Source of the DNA: Vulcanimicrobium winogradskyi
GTDB taxonomy: Bacteria; Vulcanimicrobiota; Vulcanimicrobiia; Vulcanimicrobiales; Vulcanimicrobiaceae
Assembly (NCBI GenBank): GCA_003134965.1
Contig: PLDA01000003.1
Span: forward strand, 434,001-498,000
Reading direction: 5' to 3'
DNA: 64,000 nt
The notes below the pieces were generated by a model, which saw nothing but the letters and a program-made list of their open reading frames with translations, had not been told where the DNA came from and did not search any database. Every line of letters begins with the position of its first letter. Position 1 is the stretch's first letter. The translations under genes were made by a program, and so were the position numbers. Below, in pieces: positions 35,382 through 43,667 of this stretch.

Positions 35382-36299
35382 CTACGTCATGGGGCCAAGA
35401 TCGGCAATGATCGCGCGAATCTTTTGGGACGTCGGAGTTAGCAGCGCGCGCTTGTCACCATGATCTTGGGACCAGTCGTAACGCAGTGTGGTCAGGCCGT
35501 AGAGATCCGAGGGTAGCTTGATGCGCGCTTTGCGCGGTTCGAGTACGAGCGTGCGCTTGCGCCCCAAACGTCCCATGAAGAGGCCCGTTTCGAAGATGAC
35601 GTTGTCGCGCGGCGCCGGAAGGCGTTTCCTGCGAGAAGTAATCATGTCATCGCTGGACGCAATCGCAATGGCAAAGTCACTTCGGTCGAGGACCTCTTCC
35701 AGGCTTTCGAGAGTATAGTGCGAGGCGGTGAAAACCTGATCGTCCGTCCACTTCTCGATCGTCATCGAATCGCCGGCGAGCAGCGTGTGCAGGGCTTCTG
35801 CGATCGCCAGTCCTTCGGTGGACGACATCATGAAAACGTGGGGTATCGCTCGCGGAACTGCGATGAGCCGGTTGCGCTGATTGAGGCGGCGGGATAACGT
35901 CTTCGCAACGACACGCCAGATGCGAGGAAATCGATCGCCGAGTGCGGCGAACTGCTCCTCGCTGACGCCCGCGACGACGGATAGTTCCGTGGCGACGACG
36001 GTCGCCGAGCGGCGCTGAGAAGGCTCAGCAGCCGCCATCTCACCGACGTGATTGCCAGGACGTCGAATGGCGATCGCCTTGCCGTTTACGACGATCGAGA
36101 ACGAGCCGGCGATGATCAGGTAGACGTCGGTATCCTCAGCCTCCTGGAGGATGAGCCGCGCACCGGGCTGGAGGTCGCGGATCACGGCCACGTCGGCAAT
36201 CGCCGCGGCCAGCTCCCGATCGCCCTGGACCAAATCTTGGGCGGCGAGGGCATCGATGAGCCGTCGGCGGCCCGAATCGCCCTCGAAGCGTTCCTTCAT
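35382..36299 (-). CDS. pycTIR-like: Pycsar-type effector: cNMP-binding domain fused to TIR-like domain
   Basis: The protein has 305 residues. Residues 20-145 form a cyclic-nucleotide-binding domain (IRDLQPGARLILQEAEDTDV, HVGEMAAAEPSQRRSATVVA). Residues 155-305 form a TIR-like/CAP12-type nucleotide domain (VFMMSSTEGLAIAEALHTLL, SDFAIAIASSDD, and RDNVIFETGLFMGRLGRKRT with Glu237). That fusion is the PycTIR effector: cyclic pyrimidine nucleotide binding activates NAD cleavage. A perfect AAGGAGGT site lies 5 nt before ATG 36299. The cyclase gene is divergent, 257 bp away. Ligand identity is not readable from sequence. Confidence 0.85.
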   Translation of the reverse strand: MKERFEGDSGRRRLIDALAAQDLVQGDRELAAAIADVAVIRDLQPGARLILQEAEDTDVYLIIAGSFSIVVNGKAIAIRRPGNHVGEMAAAEPSQRRSATVVATELSVVAGVSEEQFAALGDRFPRIWRVVAKTLSRRLNQRNRLIAVPRAIPHVFMMSSTEGLAIAEALHTLLAGDSMTIEKWTDDQVFTASHYTLESLEEVLDRSDFAIAIASSDDMITSRRKRLPAPRDNVIFETGLFMGRLGRKRTLVLEPRKARIKLPSDLYGLTTLRYDWSQDHGDKRALLTPTSQKIRAIIADLGPMT

Positions 36300-36391
36300 C
36301 GGTGACCTCCTTGCCGGCGTGTTGACCCGTGCCGAACCGCCGCACTGGCTCAGCGACCCTTGCGGCTAAACGCCCAGAGTCGGCCATACTT

Positions 36392-36416
36392 CAGGTATTT
36401 CGTACGTGAACACCTG
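36392..36416. promoter_or_regulatory. Inverted repeat between divergent Pycsar-like genes
   Basis: CAGGT at 36392-36396 and ACCTG at 36412-36416 flank a CGTACG core. The short arms and 15-bp spacing are like an operator for a dimeric repressor. It lies upstream of both divergent genes, 15 bp from the -35 box of the cyclase promoter. Binding is speculative. Confidence 0.3.
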
Positions 36417-36430
36417 TTCGGTAGGCTATA

Positions 36431-36459
36431 TTGTGTCTTCCGGTCGGCGGCGGTATAAT
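36431..36459 (+). promoter_or_regulatory. Promoter of the cyclase gene
   Basis: TTGTGT (36431-36436) and a perfect TATAAT (36454-36459) are exactly 17 bp apart. Transcription would start near 36466 and give a leader of about 90 nt before the cyclase ATG at 36557. Confidence 0.65.
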
Positions 36460-36556
36460 CGTTCCCCGCCGCGATAGAGCCGGCAGCGCCCCATATGGCC
36501 CCGCTGCTTCTGCTCCGAGCGTCTGTCTTGTACGGTAAAAGAAGCGAGCATTGACC

Positions 36557-38137
36557 ATGAGTTGGACCCAACCCAAGAGCTCCGAACGGATTGCCGCCCA
36601 CCTCGCGAGCCTTGGTCCGATCGAGATCAAGCCACTCGTCCGCGAGGCAGACCTGGACGCGCTACTCAGCGAGACCGTTTGCCGGCAGATCTACGGAGCG
36701 CATGTCTACGCGACGATCCCCAACTTTGCGGATCTATCTTCGGACACTACGCTCTCGCGCGATGGCTACGCACGGTTGATCCGCTGCGTGCACTGCTACC
36801 AGCGCGAAGTCTCCCGGATCGTCGAGAACACCTTCGACGGTGTGCGGGTCCACTTCCAAGGACCAAAGCTGCACGCGCTCTTCTATCGGCCCATCGGGGA
36901 CGGGCCAGAGCTCGCAGCGCGCGCTGTTCTGCTCCAGCTCGTTCTCGCCGACTTCATGGAGCACATCTTCAACGAGGCGTTTCCAGCCTACGCGGATTTT
37001 GAACTCGCCAGCGGCTCCGACATCGGCGATGTCGTCGGGACGAAGAATGGTTCCCACGGTGATCGAGAACTGCTCTTCGTCGGGGCGCCGGCGAACTATG
37101 CGGCGAAGATGATCATCAGTGGCGCCCGTTTGTCCTCCAAGATCTTTGCGGAACTACCCGCCGATCTTCAGGACCGCTGCGTCGTCCGCGGCGACATCTA
37201 TAGCATCTCGTGTACGCAAGCCGGCCTCGACGGTCTACTGAAAGAGCACGGCATCGCGTGGAGCCGCGAAAAGAGTATGGAGCGGGTTAACGACGACCGC
37301 GATGCGGTTACGCTGGCGGAGATCGACTACAGCGACGCGACGACCAAGATCAAATTTGAGGACCTTAGCATCCGCAAGAACAAGCGGGTCGTTGCAGCCT
37401 CGGTCTTTGCTGATGTGTGTGGGTTCACCAAGTACATCGACGAGGCTGAGGATGACGAAGCCCGCGAAGAGGCCTTGCGGGTCTTCGCTGCGCTGCGCCG
37501 CGAATTCGCAAAGGTCGTCAAAGAAGACTTCGAGGGCGTGCGCGTTCAGTATCAGGGGGACCGCATCCAGGCCATCTTCCATCTCCCGAAGGGAGATCGG
37601 CAGGCAATCGCTCGAGAAGCCTTTGATGCGGCCGTCGCGCTGCAGTCCTCGATGGAAATCACCCTCAAGGAGCATTTACCCGAGGCCGCAGCGCTCGGCA
37701 TCGCGGTGGGCGTTGATCTCGGTACGACGTTGGCATCGTCTCTCGGCCTGCGGGGACAGCGCGATCGGATCTGTCTGGGCGTACCCGTTGAGCATGCCGC
37801 GGCGCTTGAGGACGCCTACGGTCCCCGCGACATTGCGGTCTCGCCAGCGGTGTATGACGAACTACCCGAGGACGTCCAGGTGCTCTTCACGTCGCGCAAG
37901 GACGCTTTCGTCGCAAACGGCTTGACCGTCGACAGCATCGAGCTCGCGCAAAAGGCCAAGGTCTACGACTCCGGAGCCAAGGTCGCCGTGGCGTCTGTTC
38001 TCGGGGCTGCCGTCGTCGGGCTGGGGATCGTCGCAGCGGCCGCCGCGGCTGCTCGCGCTGAGGAACAACGCCGCGACAAACCTCGACTCGACCAGACGTT
38101 CACCCCTTCGCGGACGCACGGTGGGATCTGCACCTGA
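36557..38137 (+). CDS. pycC-like: Tandem class III nucleotidyl cyclase (Pycsar PycC-like)
   Basis: The 526-residue protein has two class III cyclase domains. The second (about 275-460) carries the metal-binding Asp286 in FADVCGFTKYID and Asp335 in VQYQGDRIQAIF. The first (about 45-235) has matching folds (VRVHFQGPKLHALFYRPIGD) but no Asp at either metal position, so it is a degenerate partner. One membrane helix lies near the C-terminus (VASVLGAAVVGLGIVAAAAA, about 478-500). In Pycsar a cyclase makes cCMP or cUMP on infection to trigger a cNMP-TIR effector; that effector is divergently encoded next door. The stop overlaps the E2-like gene by 17 bp. Confidence 0.85.
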   Translation: MSWTQPKSSERIAAHLASLGPIEIKPLVREADLDALLSETVCRQIYGAHVYATIPNFADLSSDTTLSRDGYARLIRCVHCYQREVSRIVENTFDGVRVHFQGPKLHALFYRPIGDGPELAARAVLLQLVLADFMEHIFNEAFPAYADFELASGSDIGDVVGTKNGSHGDRELLFVGAPANYAAKMIISGARLSSKIFAELPADLQDRCVVRGDIYSISCTQAGLDGLLKEHGIAWSREKSMERVNDDRDAVTLAEIDYSDATTKIKFEDLSIRKNKRVVAASVFADVCGFTKYIDEAEDDEAREEALRVFAALRREFAKVVKEDFEGVRVQYQGDRIQAIFHLPKGDRQAIAREAFDAAVALQSSMEITLKEHLPEAAALGIAVGVDLGTTLASSLGLRGQRDRICLGVPVEHAAALEDAYGPRDIAVSPAVYDELPEDVQVLFTSRKDAFVANGLTVDSIELAQKAKVYDSGAKVAVASVLGAAVVGLGIVAAAAAAARAEEQRRDKPRLDQTFTPSRTHGGICT

Positions 38138-38888
38138 GCAGCGACGGGCAGCGCGGCTCCAGCGAGCATATGCGCGCGGTATCAAGCGTTTAGAGCTACG
38201 CGGCTTGAAAGGGCGCCATTGGTTCGACGTTGACAACGGCTCCCGCCTTGCGCACGATGCGACCCTCCTGGCAAAACTCGGGTTTGACGAGCTGACGCAC
38301 GAGATGCGAGACGGTACCGTGGCGATTGTCGGTACAATCCCCCTCGTCACGGGAGCGTCTCGGGTGACACATCGGATCGCCATCGAGATTCGGTTTCCGC
38401 CAACGTATCCGCGCGAGGAGCCGGCAGCTTACGACATCACCCACCGTTTCAAGGCGCACGACGGCAAACCGCTAGCCGATCGTCATCTGGCGGAGGACGG
38501 CTGCTGTTGCTTGTGGCTACGGTCGAGATCGGAGTGGGACCCGCGCGATCCGGATGCCTTGGCTCACTTCCTGCGGCAAGTCGTGGTCTTCTTCGAACGC
38601 CAGCTCATTTACGATGTGCTGGGTCGCTGGGCCGGACCGGAATATGCACACGGTAACGAGGGGTACGCCGAAGACGTGCGAGAGACACTGCGGGATCGAA
38701 ACATGATCGCGCTGTTCGAAGCCATTTTGCGAGGAGGTCCGAAGCCGCCCCGGCGAGCACCGTGCCCGTGCGGCGAGGGCCGTCAGTACGTTTCTTGCCA
38801 CAAGATTGTATTCGACACTTTGCGTCGGCGTTTGCCCCTTGCGTTCTTGAACGCCGTGCATAACGGAGCGACACGGCTTGTTTCCTGA
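38121..38888 (+). CDS. E2-like (UBC-fold) protein with C-terminal SEC-C zinc motif
   Basis: The product is 255 residues. Residues about 40-180 look like a bacterial E2/UBC-fold domain: IEIRFPPTYPREEPAAYDIT (FPPxYP at 92-97), then DRHLAEDGCCCLWL, with His122 and Cys128-130 placed like E2 active-site residues. Residues 213-228 (APCPCGEGRQYVSCHK) form a SEC-C zinc motif, Cys215, Cys217, Cys226 and His227. GTG 38121 overlaps the cyclase end by 17 bp, so the two are cotranslated. In type II CBASS an E2-like protein modifies the nucleotide synthase; a parallel role on this cyclase is proposed, not shown. Confidence 0.7.
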   Translation: MGSAPEQRRAARLQRAYARGIKRLELRGLKGRHWFDVDNGSRLAHDATLLAKLGFDELTHEMRDGTVAIVGTIPLVTGASRVTHRIAIEIRFPPTYPREEPAAYDITHRFKAHDGKPLADRHLAEDGCCCLWLRSRSEWDPRDPDALAHFLRQVVVFFERQLIYDVLGRWAGPEYAHGNEGYAEDVRETLRDRNMIALFEAILRGGPKPPRRAPCPCGEGRQYVSCHKIVFDTLRRRLPLAFLNAVHNGATRLVS

Positions 38889-39159
38889 GGAGTCCCCTCG
38901 GAGCGGAACGGCGGCGCTTTCAGCCTGACGAATGGCCAGGGCATTCAAGCACAAGAGCCACGCTCCACATCTAAGCTATCATCACGGCAGAACTCTCGAG
39001 TCAACAATGCGAGCCGGCGCGCATTGTTCTGGGCTCTCCGAGCCCCAGCGGAGTGGTTCGGTAGTGCGAGTCGCAATTAGGGCCGCGCCAGCCAATCAAG
39101 CTGTTGCAAACTCGAGCCGCCTATGCAAATTCCATCGGACGTATCGTCGCAGAGCCGAC

Positions 39160-39652
39160 TCAAGTACGGGGTACAGTGATCGAGAAGCGCGCACCGCCGA
39201 GCGGCGAGTCGCCGAGATCGACCCGGCCGCCAGCACGCTCGAGGATCAGCCGCACGAAGGCCAGACCGATCCCGGTGCCGTTCGCCTCGGTATCGCCTCG
39301 GTCGCCGAACGCGAAGACGCGCTCGCGGTCGGCGGAGGCGATCCCGGGGCCGTCGTCGTCGACGGTGAGCCGAACGAAGCGCGAATCGTCCACGTGCATG
39401 CCGACGAAGACCCCGCCGCCCGGCTTGCCGTGCTTCACGGCATTGTCGATCAGGTTGACGAGCACGAGCGTCAGCCGGTCCGCATCGATGCCGACGCGCA
39501 ACGCGGGCGCGTCGTCGAACTAGACAGAAACGCCGCGCGCCGGCTGCGCACGCGTCTCGCGCAGCCTCGATCGCCCGCAAGAGCGATCCGGCCGCCGGTG
39601 CGGGTAGCGCGGCGCGCATGTCGAGCAGCCAAACCGCTTCACAAAGCACCGG
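39160..39652 (-). repeat. Kinase-tail repeat, copy F (broken)
   Basis: This copy runs from CCGGTGCTTTGTGAAGCGG to PRT-stop. It has lost several bases around 39520-39540, within the codons that read RGVSVVRDD in other copies, which splits the frame. The distal 113 codons (N, G1, F and G2 boxes) remain open. Within the shared segment its boundary reads GCTGCTCGACATGCG like the intact kinase. It marks the junction between the Pycsar-like island and the toxin island. Confidence 0.8.
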
Positions 39653-39825
39653 ATCGTACATCGTCCCTTCGACGTCTACCCCGGAAGTCCAGGCGTCCTC
39701 TCGTGCTAGATCCAGCCGATGTTTTTGGTCCTGCATCGATCGTTCCGCCCTTTGTGATCGATCGTGCCGACCGCGAGACGGTGTTGAGGGCCGCCTCTCC
39801 CATGGAGCGCCGGGCGGCCGGGGGT

Positions 39826-40132
39826 TCAATCGGCTGGGTGGAGCGCGGTGTTCACGGCGGCGTGAAACGCCGCGGCCACCGCAAGGTCGGCGGTAGCGAG
39901 AACGAGCCATCCCATGGCGTATCCGAAGAGCCCTTGCGCGACGATTATCTCGGATAGAGCGGTCCCGAGGTTGCGGTCCCGCGCGCCGGGTGCCGGGAAG
40001 GTGCCAGGCTCCGAAGAGTACCGCCTGCACCGCTAGTGCCGAACGGGTCGAGCAGCGGAAGCGCAGCCGGTCGAACACCAGGCTTCGCCACAAATACTCC
40101 TCGCTGAATCCGCTCGAAAGGAGATGCTCCAC
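39826..40132 (-). pseudogene. CPBP-family intramembrane protease, frameshifted fragment
   Basis: The first part encodes SSGFSEEYLWRSLVFDRLRF and ALAVQAVLFGAWHLPG: the EExxxR motif and the first active-site His region of CPBP (CAAX protease-like) membrane proteases. After a one-base slip near 39990 another frame continues LSEIIVAQGLFGYAMGWLVL, then AAAFHAAVNTALHPAD with a stop at 39826, the second His motif. The N-terminal membrane helices are missing. It is therefore both truncated and frameshifted. Confidence 0.7.
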
Positions 40133-40195
40133 GAATCGCGTGATGGCGCGCGAGTGTGAAGTTCGCCCCTTGCGGGCGCGTTACGATAGCGAACG

Positions 40196-40480
40196 GTGAG
40201 GCGTTACGTCGTTCCACTCCAAAACTTCGACCCCGAAGGACACGTCAACCAGGACGATATGATCCCGGCCGATGCTCGCACTCCCGAAGCGCTCGCCGCC
40301 TTTCTGCGATCGAACGGCGTCGAAGCGTCAGCTATAGACGACGCGACGGCCGTCGCTTTCCGGGCCCGAAACGAGACGGCCGCCTCGCGCACCGCGTTCG
40401 CGGTCGTATGCCACCTTGCGGCGGAGAGCTATCGCGCCGAGGCCACCTGGTGGATCCGGAACAGAGATTCCAGTCGATAG
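40196..40480 (+). CDS. Small uncharacterised protein
   Basis: This 94-residue protein starts at GTG 40196 (MRRYVVPLQNFDPEGHVNQD). It looks protein-like, acidic and soluble, with no motif I recognise and no clear ribosome binding site. It is divergent from the CPBP remnant. Confidence 0.4.
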   Translation: MRRYVVPLQNFDPEGHVNQDDMIPADARTPEALAAFLRSNGVEASAIDDATAVAFRARNETAASRTAFAVVCHLAAESYRAEATWWIRNRDSSR

Positions 40481-40671
40481 GCCAAGGGCGATAGCGCCTG
40501 TCGGTTCGAGACGGCACGGGCAAACGCCGATCGGGCCCGAACCTTCTGGCGCCGAGTTTCGCGCTCATGCAGCGGCCGTCACGCTTCGAGGAAGACCAGC
40601 GTTTGCAGCGCGAACTCCGCCGTCAGACATCCCGTGCCGAACATAGAGGCATGAGGTCGGGAGGCAAGCAC

Positions 40672-41106
40672 ATGGTAAAGCGAGTGCTCCTAGGCGGGTT
40701 CGTCGCCGCTATGCTAGCTACAGGCTGCAGCGGTCACAGCGCGCTCGATCGCGGCGCGTACGACGTGGTCAAGCATTACAGCGTACCGTGCTCAGGGCGC
40801 GGCGGCCTCGGTGAATACGTGATCGTACGTTCCCACCGTGTAACTGACCTCGAGGAGACCTTCCGCCGCTGGTATACGACGAACCGCCACGACGCGTCGA
40901 AATGCCTATATCTGTTCGCCTTTTCGTCACCGATATCGAGGGCCGTGTTCGAGCACGAAACGCTCGGGCACCCGAAGACGTATTCCGCGAAAGAGCGAGA
41001 CGCCGCAAAACCCGGTCTTTTTTACCTTAACGACCCGAATAATCATACCGAAAGCTGGATGTCCCCGGACGGCGGCCTGCATAAAGGCGGCCCTGCCGGC
41101 GTCTGA
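40672..41106 (+). CDS. Small lipoprotein
   Basis: From ATG 40672, with GGGAGG 7 nt upstream, the protein has 144 residues. It opens with a textbook lipoprotein signal (MVKRVLLGGFVAAMLATGCS, Cys19). The mature part (RRWYTTNRHDASKCLYLFAF) has no recognised domain. It is convergent with the large lipoprotein gene at 41167, 60 bp away. Upstream in-frame codons are arginine-rich and were rejected because the ribosome binding site fixes the start. Confidence 0.7.
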   Translation: MVKRVLLGGFVAAMLATGCSGHSALDRGAYDVVKHYSVPCSGRGGLGEYVIVRSHRVTDLEETFRRWYTTNRHDASKCLYLFAFSSPISRAVFEHETLGHPKTYSAKERDAAKPGLFYLNDPNNHTESWMSPDGGLHKGGPAGV

Positions 41107-41166
41107 ATCCGGGAACGCCACACGCAAGCAACGGTAGCGTCGCTGGCGAGTGGCGCTAGGAAGGCG

Positions 41167-43098
41167 CTAGAACCTCGTTATCGGCGGAATTCCGAGCGAA
41201 GTGATCGTCACCGTCCCTGACGAGGCCGAGCCGACGGGGAGACTAAACGCCAGGTTTATCGGACTGCATTGGACCGGGCCGGGAACGTTCATCATGTAGA
41301 TGTCGGCGAAGCCCGCCGGTTGCTGGATTCCCGAGTTTTGCAACGCTTGTCCCGAGCATGTGACCGTCGCAGTCCACGTCGTTCCTGCGGGCGCGTCCGA
41401 CAGCACCTGAAGATCTTGCTGCGGATAAAAGTAGGCCGCGGTGGCGGATTGAATCGATCCCGAGGTTCCTCCCGAGTAAGCGATCGCGTAACCACCGGTC
41501 AGAGGTTGTGTGACGCCCGTGACCGCAGTGCCCGCGCCGGGCGCCCACCCGTAATAGCTCAGGCTGTTCGCCCCGTCGTAGAACGGCGCCCGGACGACAC
41601 TCGTCGATCCGCTCACCAGCGGAAAACAGTCGAGGCCGGTGCAGACTTGGAACGCCGTAGTCGCGAGAGCAAACGGATTGAAGGTATTGAAAACCACGGT
41701 AACATTGGGCGAAGCCACGTTTGTGACGACGCTATCCCCGTAGCGGCAATCTCCTGCATTCGAGTAGTCGCAGTCCAGCACAAACGATTGTCCGGTCGTC
41801 GGAGAAATCGTGTAGTACGGAGCGGAGACAAACGCGGCGGCTTGCGGATCCTGCATGGTCATCGACGCTTGCGTCGCGACGAGAGGAATCGATACAGTCG
41901 TCGAGTCTGCAGGGGGGCGCCCCGGTACGGTCTGTGTTCCACCGGTGTACGCCCCGGCATTCAAGGCCGACGCCGAAGCGTTTTTCATCCCGACATAGAG
42001 CGCTCCGCCATAGACGTGCTGTATCTGCAACGAACCTGTCGACGCAGAAATACCCTTAGCGCGTACGTCCACGCTCGTCACTGCAGGCGTCGTGGTGGGG
42101 GTATGAAGGTTCGCCTGGAGCAAGCCGCTGAATGGATTTCCGACGACCAGAAGTGATACGCTGCCGGATGAGGCTTGCGGGCTCCCCTGCTGAGCGAAAT
42201 CCGTGTTCAGCGCGTTGGTCTGCGACGCGTTATAGACGTAGCTCTTTTCACCGTTGTCCGCGTAGTTGAAGACGACTGTAGCGAGGGCGGGATTAGAGGA
42301 ACCTGTGGTCGAGACCGTGATCGAGCGGTTGTACGCCTGGTACAGCGTCGAGAGGAACGACGAGAGTTGTGGACCTGTAAACAATCCCGTCGCCGGCGAC
42401 GGGGCGGTGCCCGAGATCACTGTACCGAGATGGGTGTCAAGCGTGGTTTCGTTCTGAAGGTCGTAGGACGCCAAGATCCCCTGCAGCATAGCCGACATCC
42501 CGACCTGGAGGCGTAGGGTAGAGTTCGCGTCGATCGTCGCGGTCGTCGCCGACACGCTAACATTGACGAGGCCAGCGAGCTGCCCGAGGTCGACGTGACT
42601 ACCGGCGCCGTTCGCTTGATCATAACCGACGACGTCGACGACTACCCACTCGTTGTTACCGACCGGTACGTTCGTAAATGCCAAGTTCACAGACGATGGG
42701 ATCGTCGTCGTATTCTGGGTCGAAGAAGCCGTGACGGCCTGTACTCCCGCGTATGACGGATAAATGGTCCCCGTAACGACAACGCTTTGAATCGAGGCGG
42801 AGAGCGTATGCCGGCCTCCCGACACAACGCGATACGCGCGTGTGGCGTCGCGGCGTGCGGTCCTCGTCATAGTAGTGAGCCCGGCTGCCGTCACAACTCG
42901 AACAGCGACCGCGGCTTGCGCCGATGCCGGCGCGCTACTCGGAGCGATCGACGCTACGGCTCGGGGCGCGAGCGAGGCAGATCCGTGCGACGGGCCACAT
43001 GACGTATAAACAACGGCGCACCCTAGACAAATGGCACGAGTGAGCCAACGGCTGACCTGAGTGGGTGCGTTGCACCCGACAGAACGCACTACCACCAA
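41167..43098 (-). CDS. Large surface lipoprotein, beta-rich
   Basis: The 643-residue product has a signal ending AVVYTSC (Cys34), so it is exported and probably lipidated. The mature part is Ser/Thr/Ala/Gly-rich with long beta-strand runs (for example VNLAFTNVPVGNNEWVVVDV), typical of surface adhesin-like proteins. GTG 43098 overlaps the SUKH gene stop by 10 bp, which makes it the third gene of the toxin-immunity operon. It may be a surface partner or carrier for the toxin; no enzymatic motif is visible. A GTG two codons in is an equally good start. Confidence 0.65.
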   Translation of the reverse strand: MVVVRSVGCNAPTQVSRWLTRAICLGCAVVYTSCGPSHGSASLAPRAVASIAPSSAPASAQAAVAVRVVTAAGLTTMTRTARRDATRAYRVVSGGRHTLSASIQSVVVTGTIYPSYAGVQAVTASSTQNTTTIPSSVNLAFTNVPVGNNEWVVVDVVGYDQANGAGSHVDLGQLAGLVNVSVSATTATIDANSTLRLQVGMSAMLQGILASYDLQNETTLDTHLGTVISGTAPSPATGLFTGPQLSSFLSTLYQAYNRSITVSTTGSSNPALATVVFNYADNGEKSYVYNASQTNALNTDFAQQGSPQASSGSVSLLVVGNPFSGLLQANLHTPTTTPAVTSVDVRAKGISASTGSLQIQHVYGGALYVGMKNASASALNAGAYTGGTQTVPGRPPADSTTVSIPLVATQASMTMQDPQAAAFVSAPYYTISPTTGQSFVLDCDYSNAGDCRYGDSVVTNVASPNVTVVFNTFNPFALATTAFQVCTGLDCFPLVSGSTSVVRAPFYDGANSLSYYGWAPGAGTAVTGVTQPLTGGYAIAYSGGTSGSIQSATAAYFYPQQDLQVLSDAPAGTTWTATVTCSGQALQNSGIQQPAGFADIYMMNVPGPVQCSPINLAFSLPVGSASSGTVTITSLGIPPITRF

Positions 43099-43667
43099 TA
43101 GATCTCCGTTTCAAGTGTCTTAGCGAATTGGGCAAAGCATTTTTCGAAAAAGTCGTCAGGTGACGTGGCGATGACGTACATCGTCGGAGGAAACTCTCCG
43201 AGGGCGTATTCCAAGTTCATACACCTGACCGCCAAATCGTGTCGTTCGGCGCGACCACATGTTAAGAAGACGCAGATGTCGTCGTGAAAAACGACTACGA
43301 TGATCCGGGACATCACCTCGGCGACTTGCCCGGCGACGTCGGAACCCTCCATGGCGCAAGCCATCTTTCGACGTGTTAGTGTCGTCGCTGCGACCATCTT
43401 GCGTACGTCGAGGATCTCCCATTGGCCGCGAAGAGCTCCTCGGGCTGCGCCAAGAGAGGGCGGTTGCCGAATCTCGATCGTGCATCCGCTCCATTCGCTT
43501 AGCGACTTGCGATATGGTCTCGGAAGGACGACGCCTAGCGCCGCCTCGAGCTGCGCAATCTCCGACTCAAGCGCGGGTTCACCGATCGCTACGTCCGCGC
43601 CCAAGCCGTTCGTCCTCGCTGCTTCCTCGAGCTGACCCAAATGCGAAAGCAGCGCAGCTCGCGTCAT
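43089..43667 (-). CDS. SMI1/KNR4 (SUKH) immunity protein
   Basis: This 192-residue protein has the SUKH signature IAQLEAALGVVLPRPYRKSL followed by SEWSGC, and later strand/helix units with YALGEFPPTMYVIATSPDDF. SUKH proteins are the standard immunity partners of contact-dependent and polymorphic toxins, binding the nuclease domain. Its ATG overlaps the toxin gene stop (TAATG), so it is produced with the toxin. The neighbouring toxin ends in an HNH nuclease domain, a common SUKH target. Confidence 0.75.
   Translation of the reverse strand: MTRAALLSHLGQLEEAARTNGLGADVAIGEPALESEIAQLEAALGVVLPRPYRKSLSEWSGCTIEIRQPPSLGAARGALRGQWEILDVRKMVAATTLTRRKMACAMEGSDVAGQVAEVMSRIIVVVFHDDICVFLTCGRAERHDLAVRCMNLEYALGEFPPTMYVIATSPDDFFEKCFAQFAKTLETEIYWW

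Noticed and set aside
35382..38888. Type II CBASS
   Set aside because: The synthase is a class III cyclase, not a CD-NTase (no GS-x-DxD nucleotidyltransferase motif), and there is no E1 gene.
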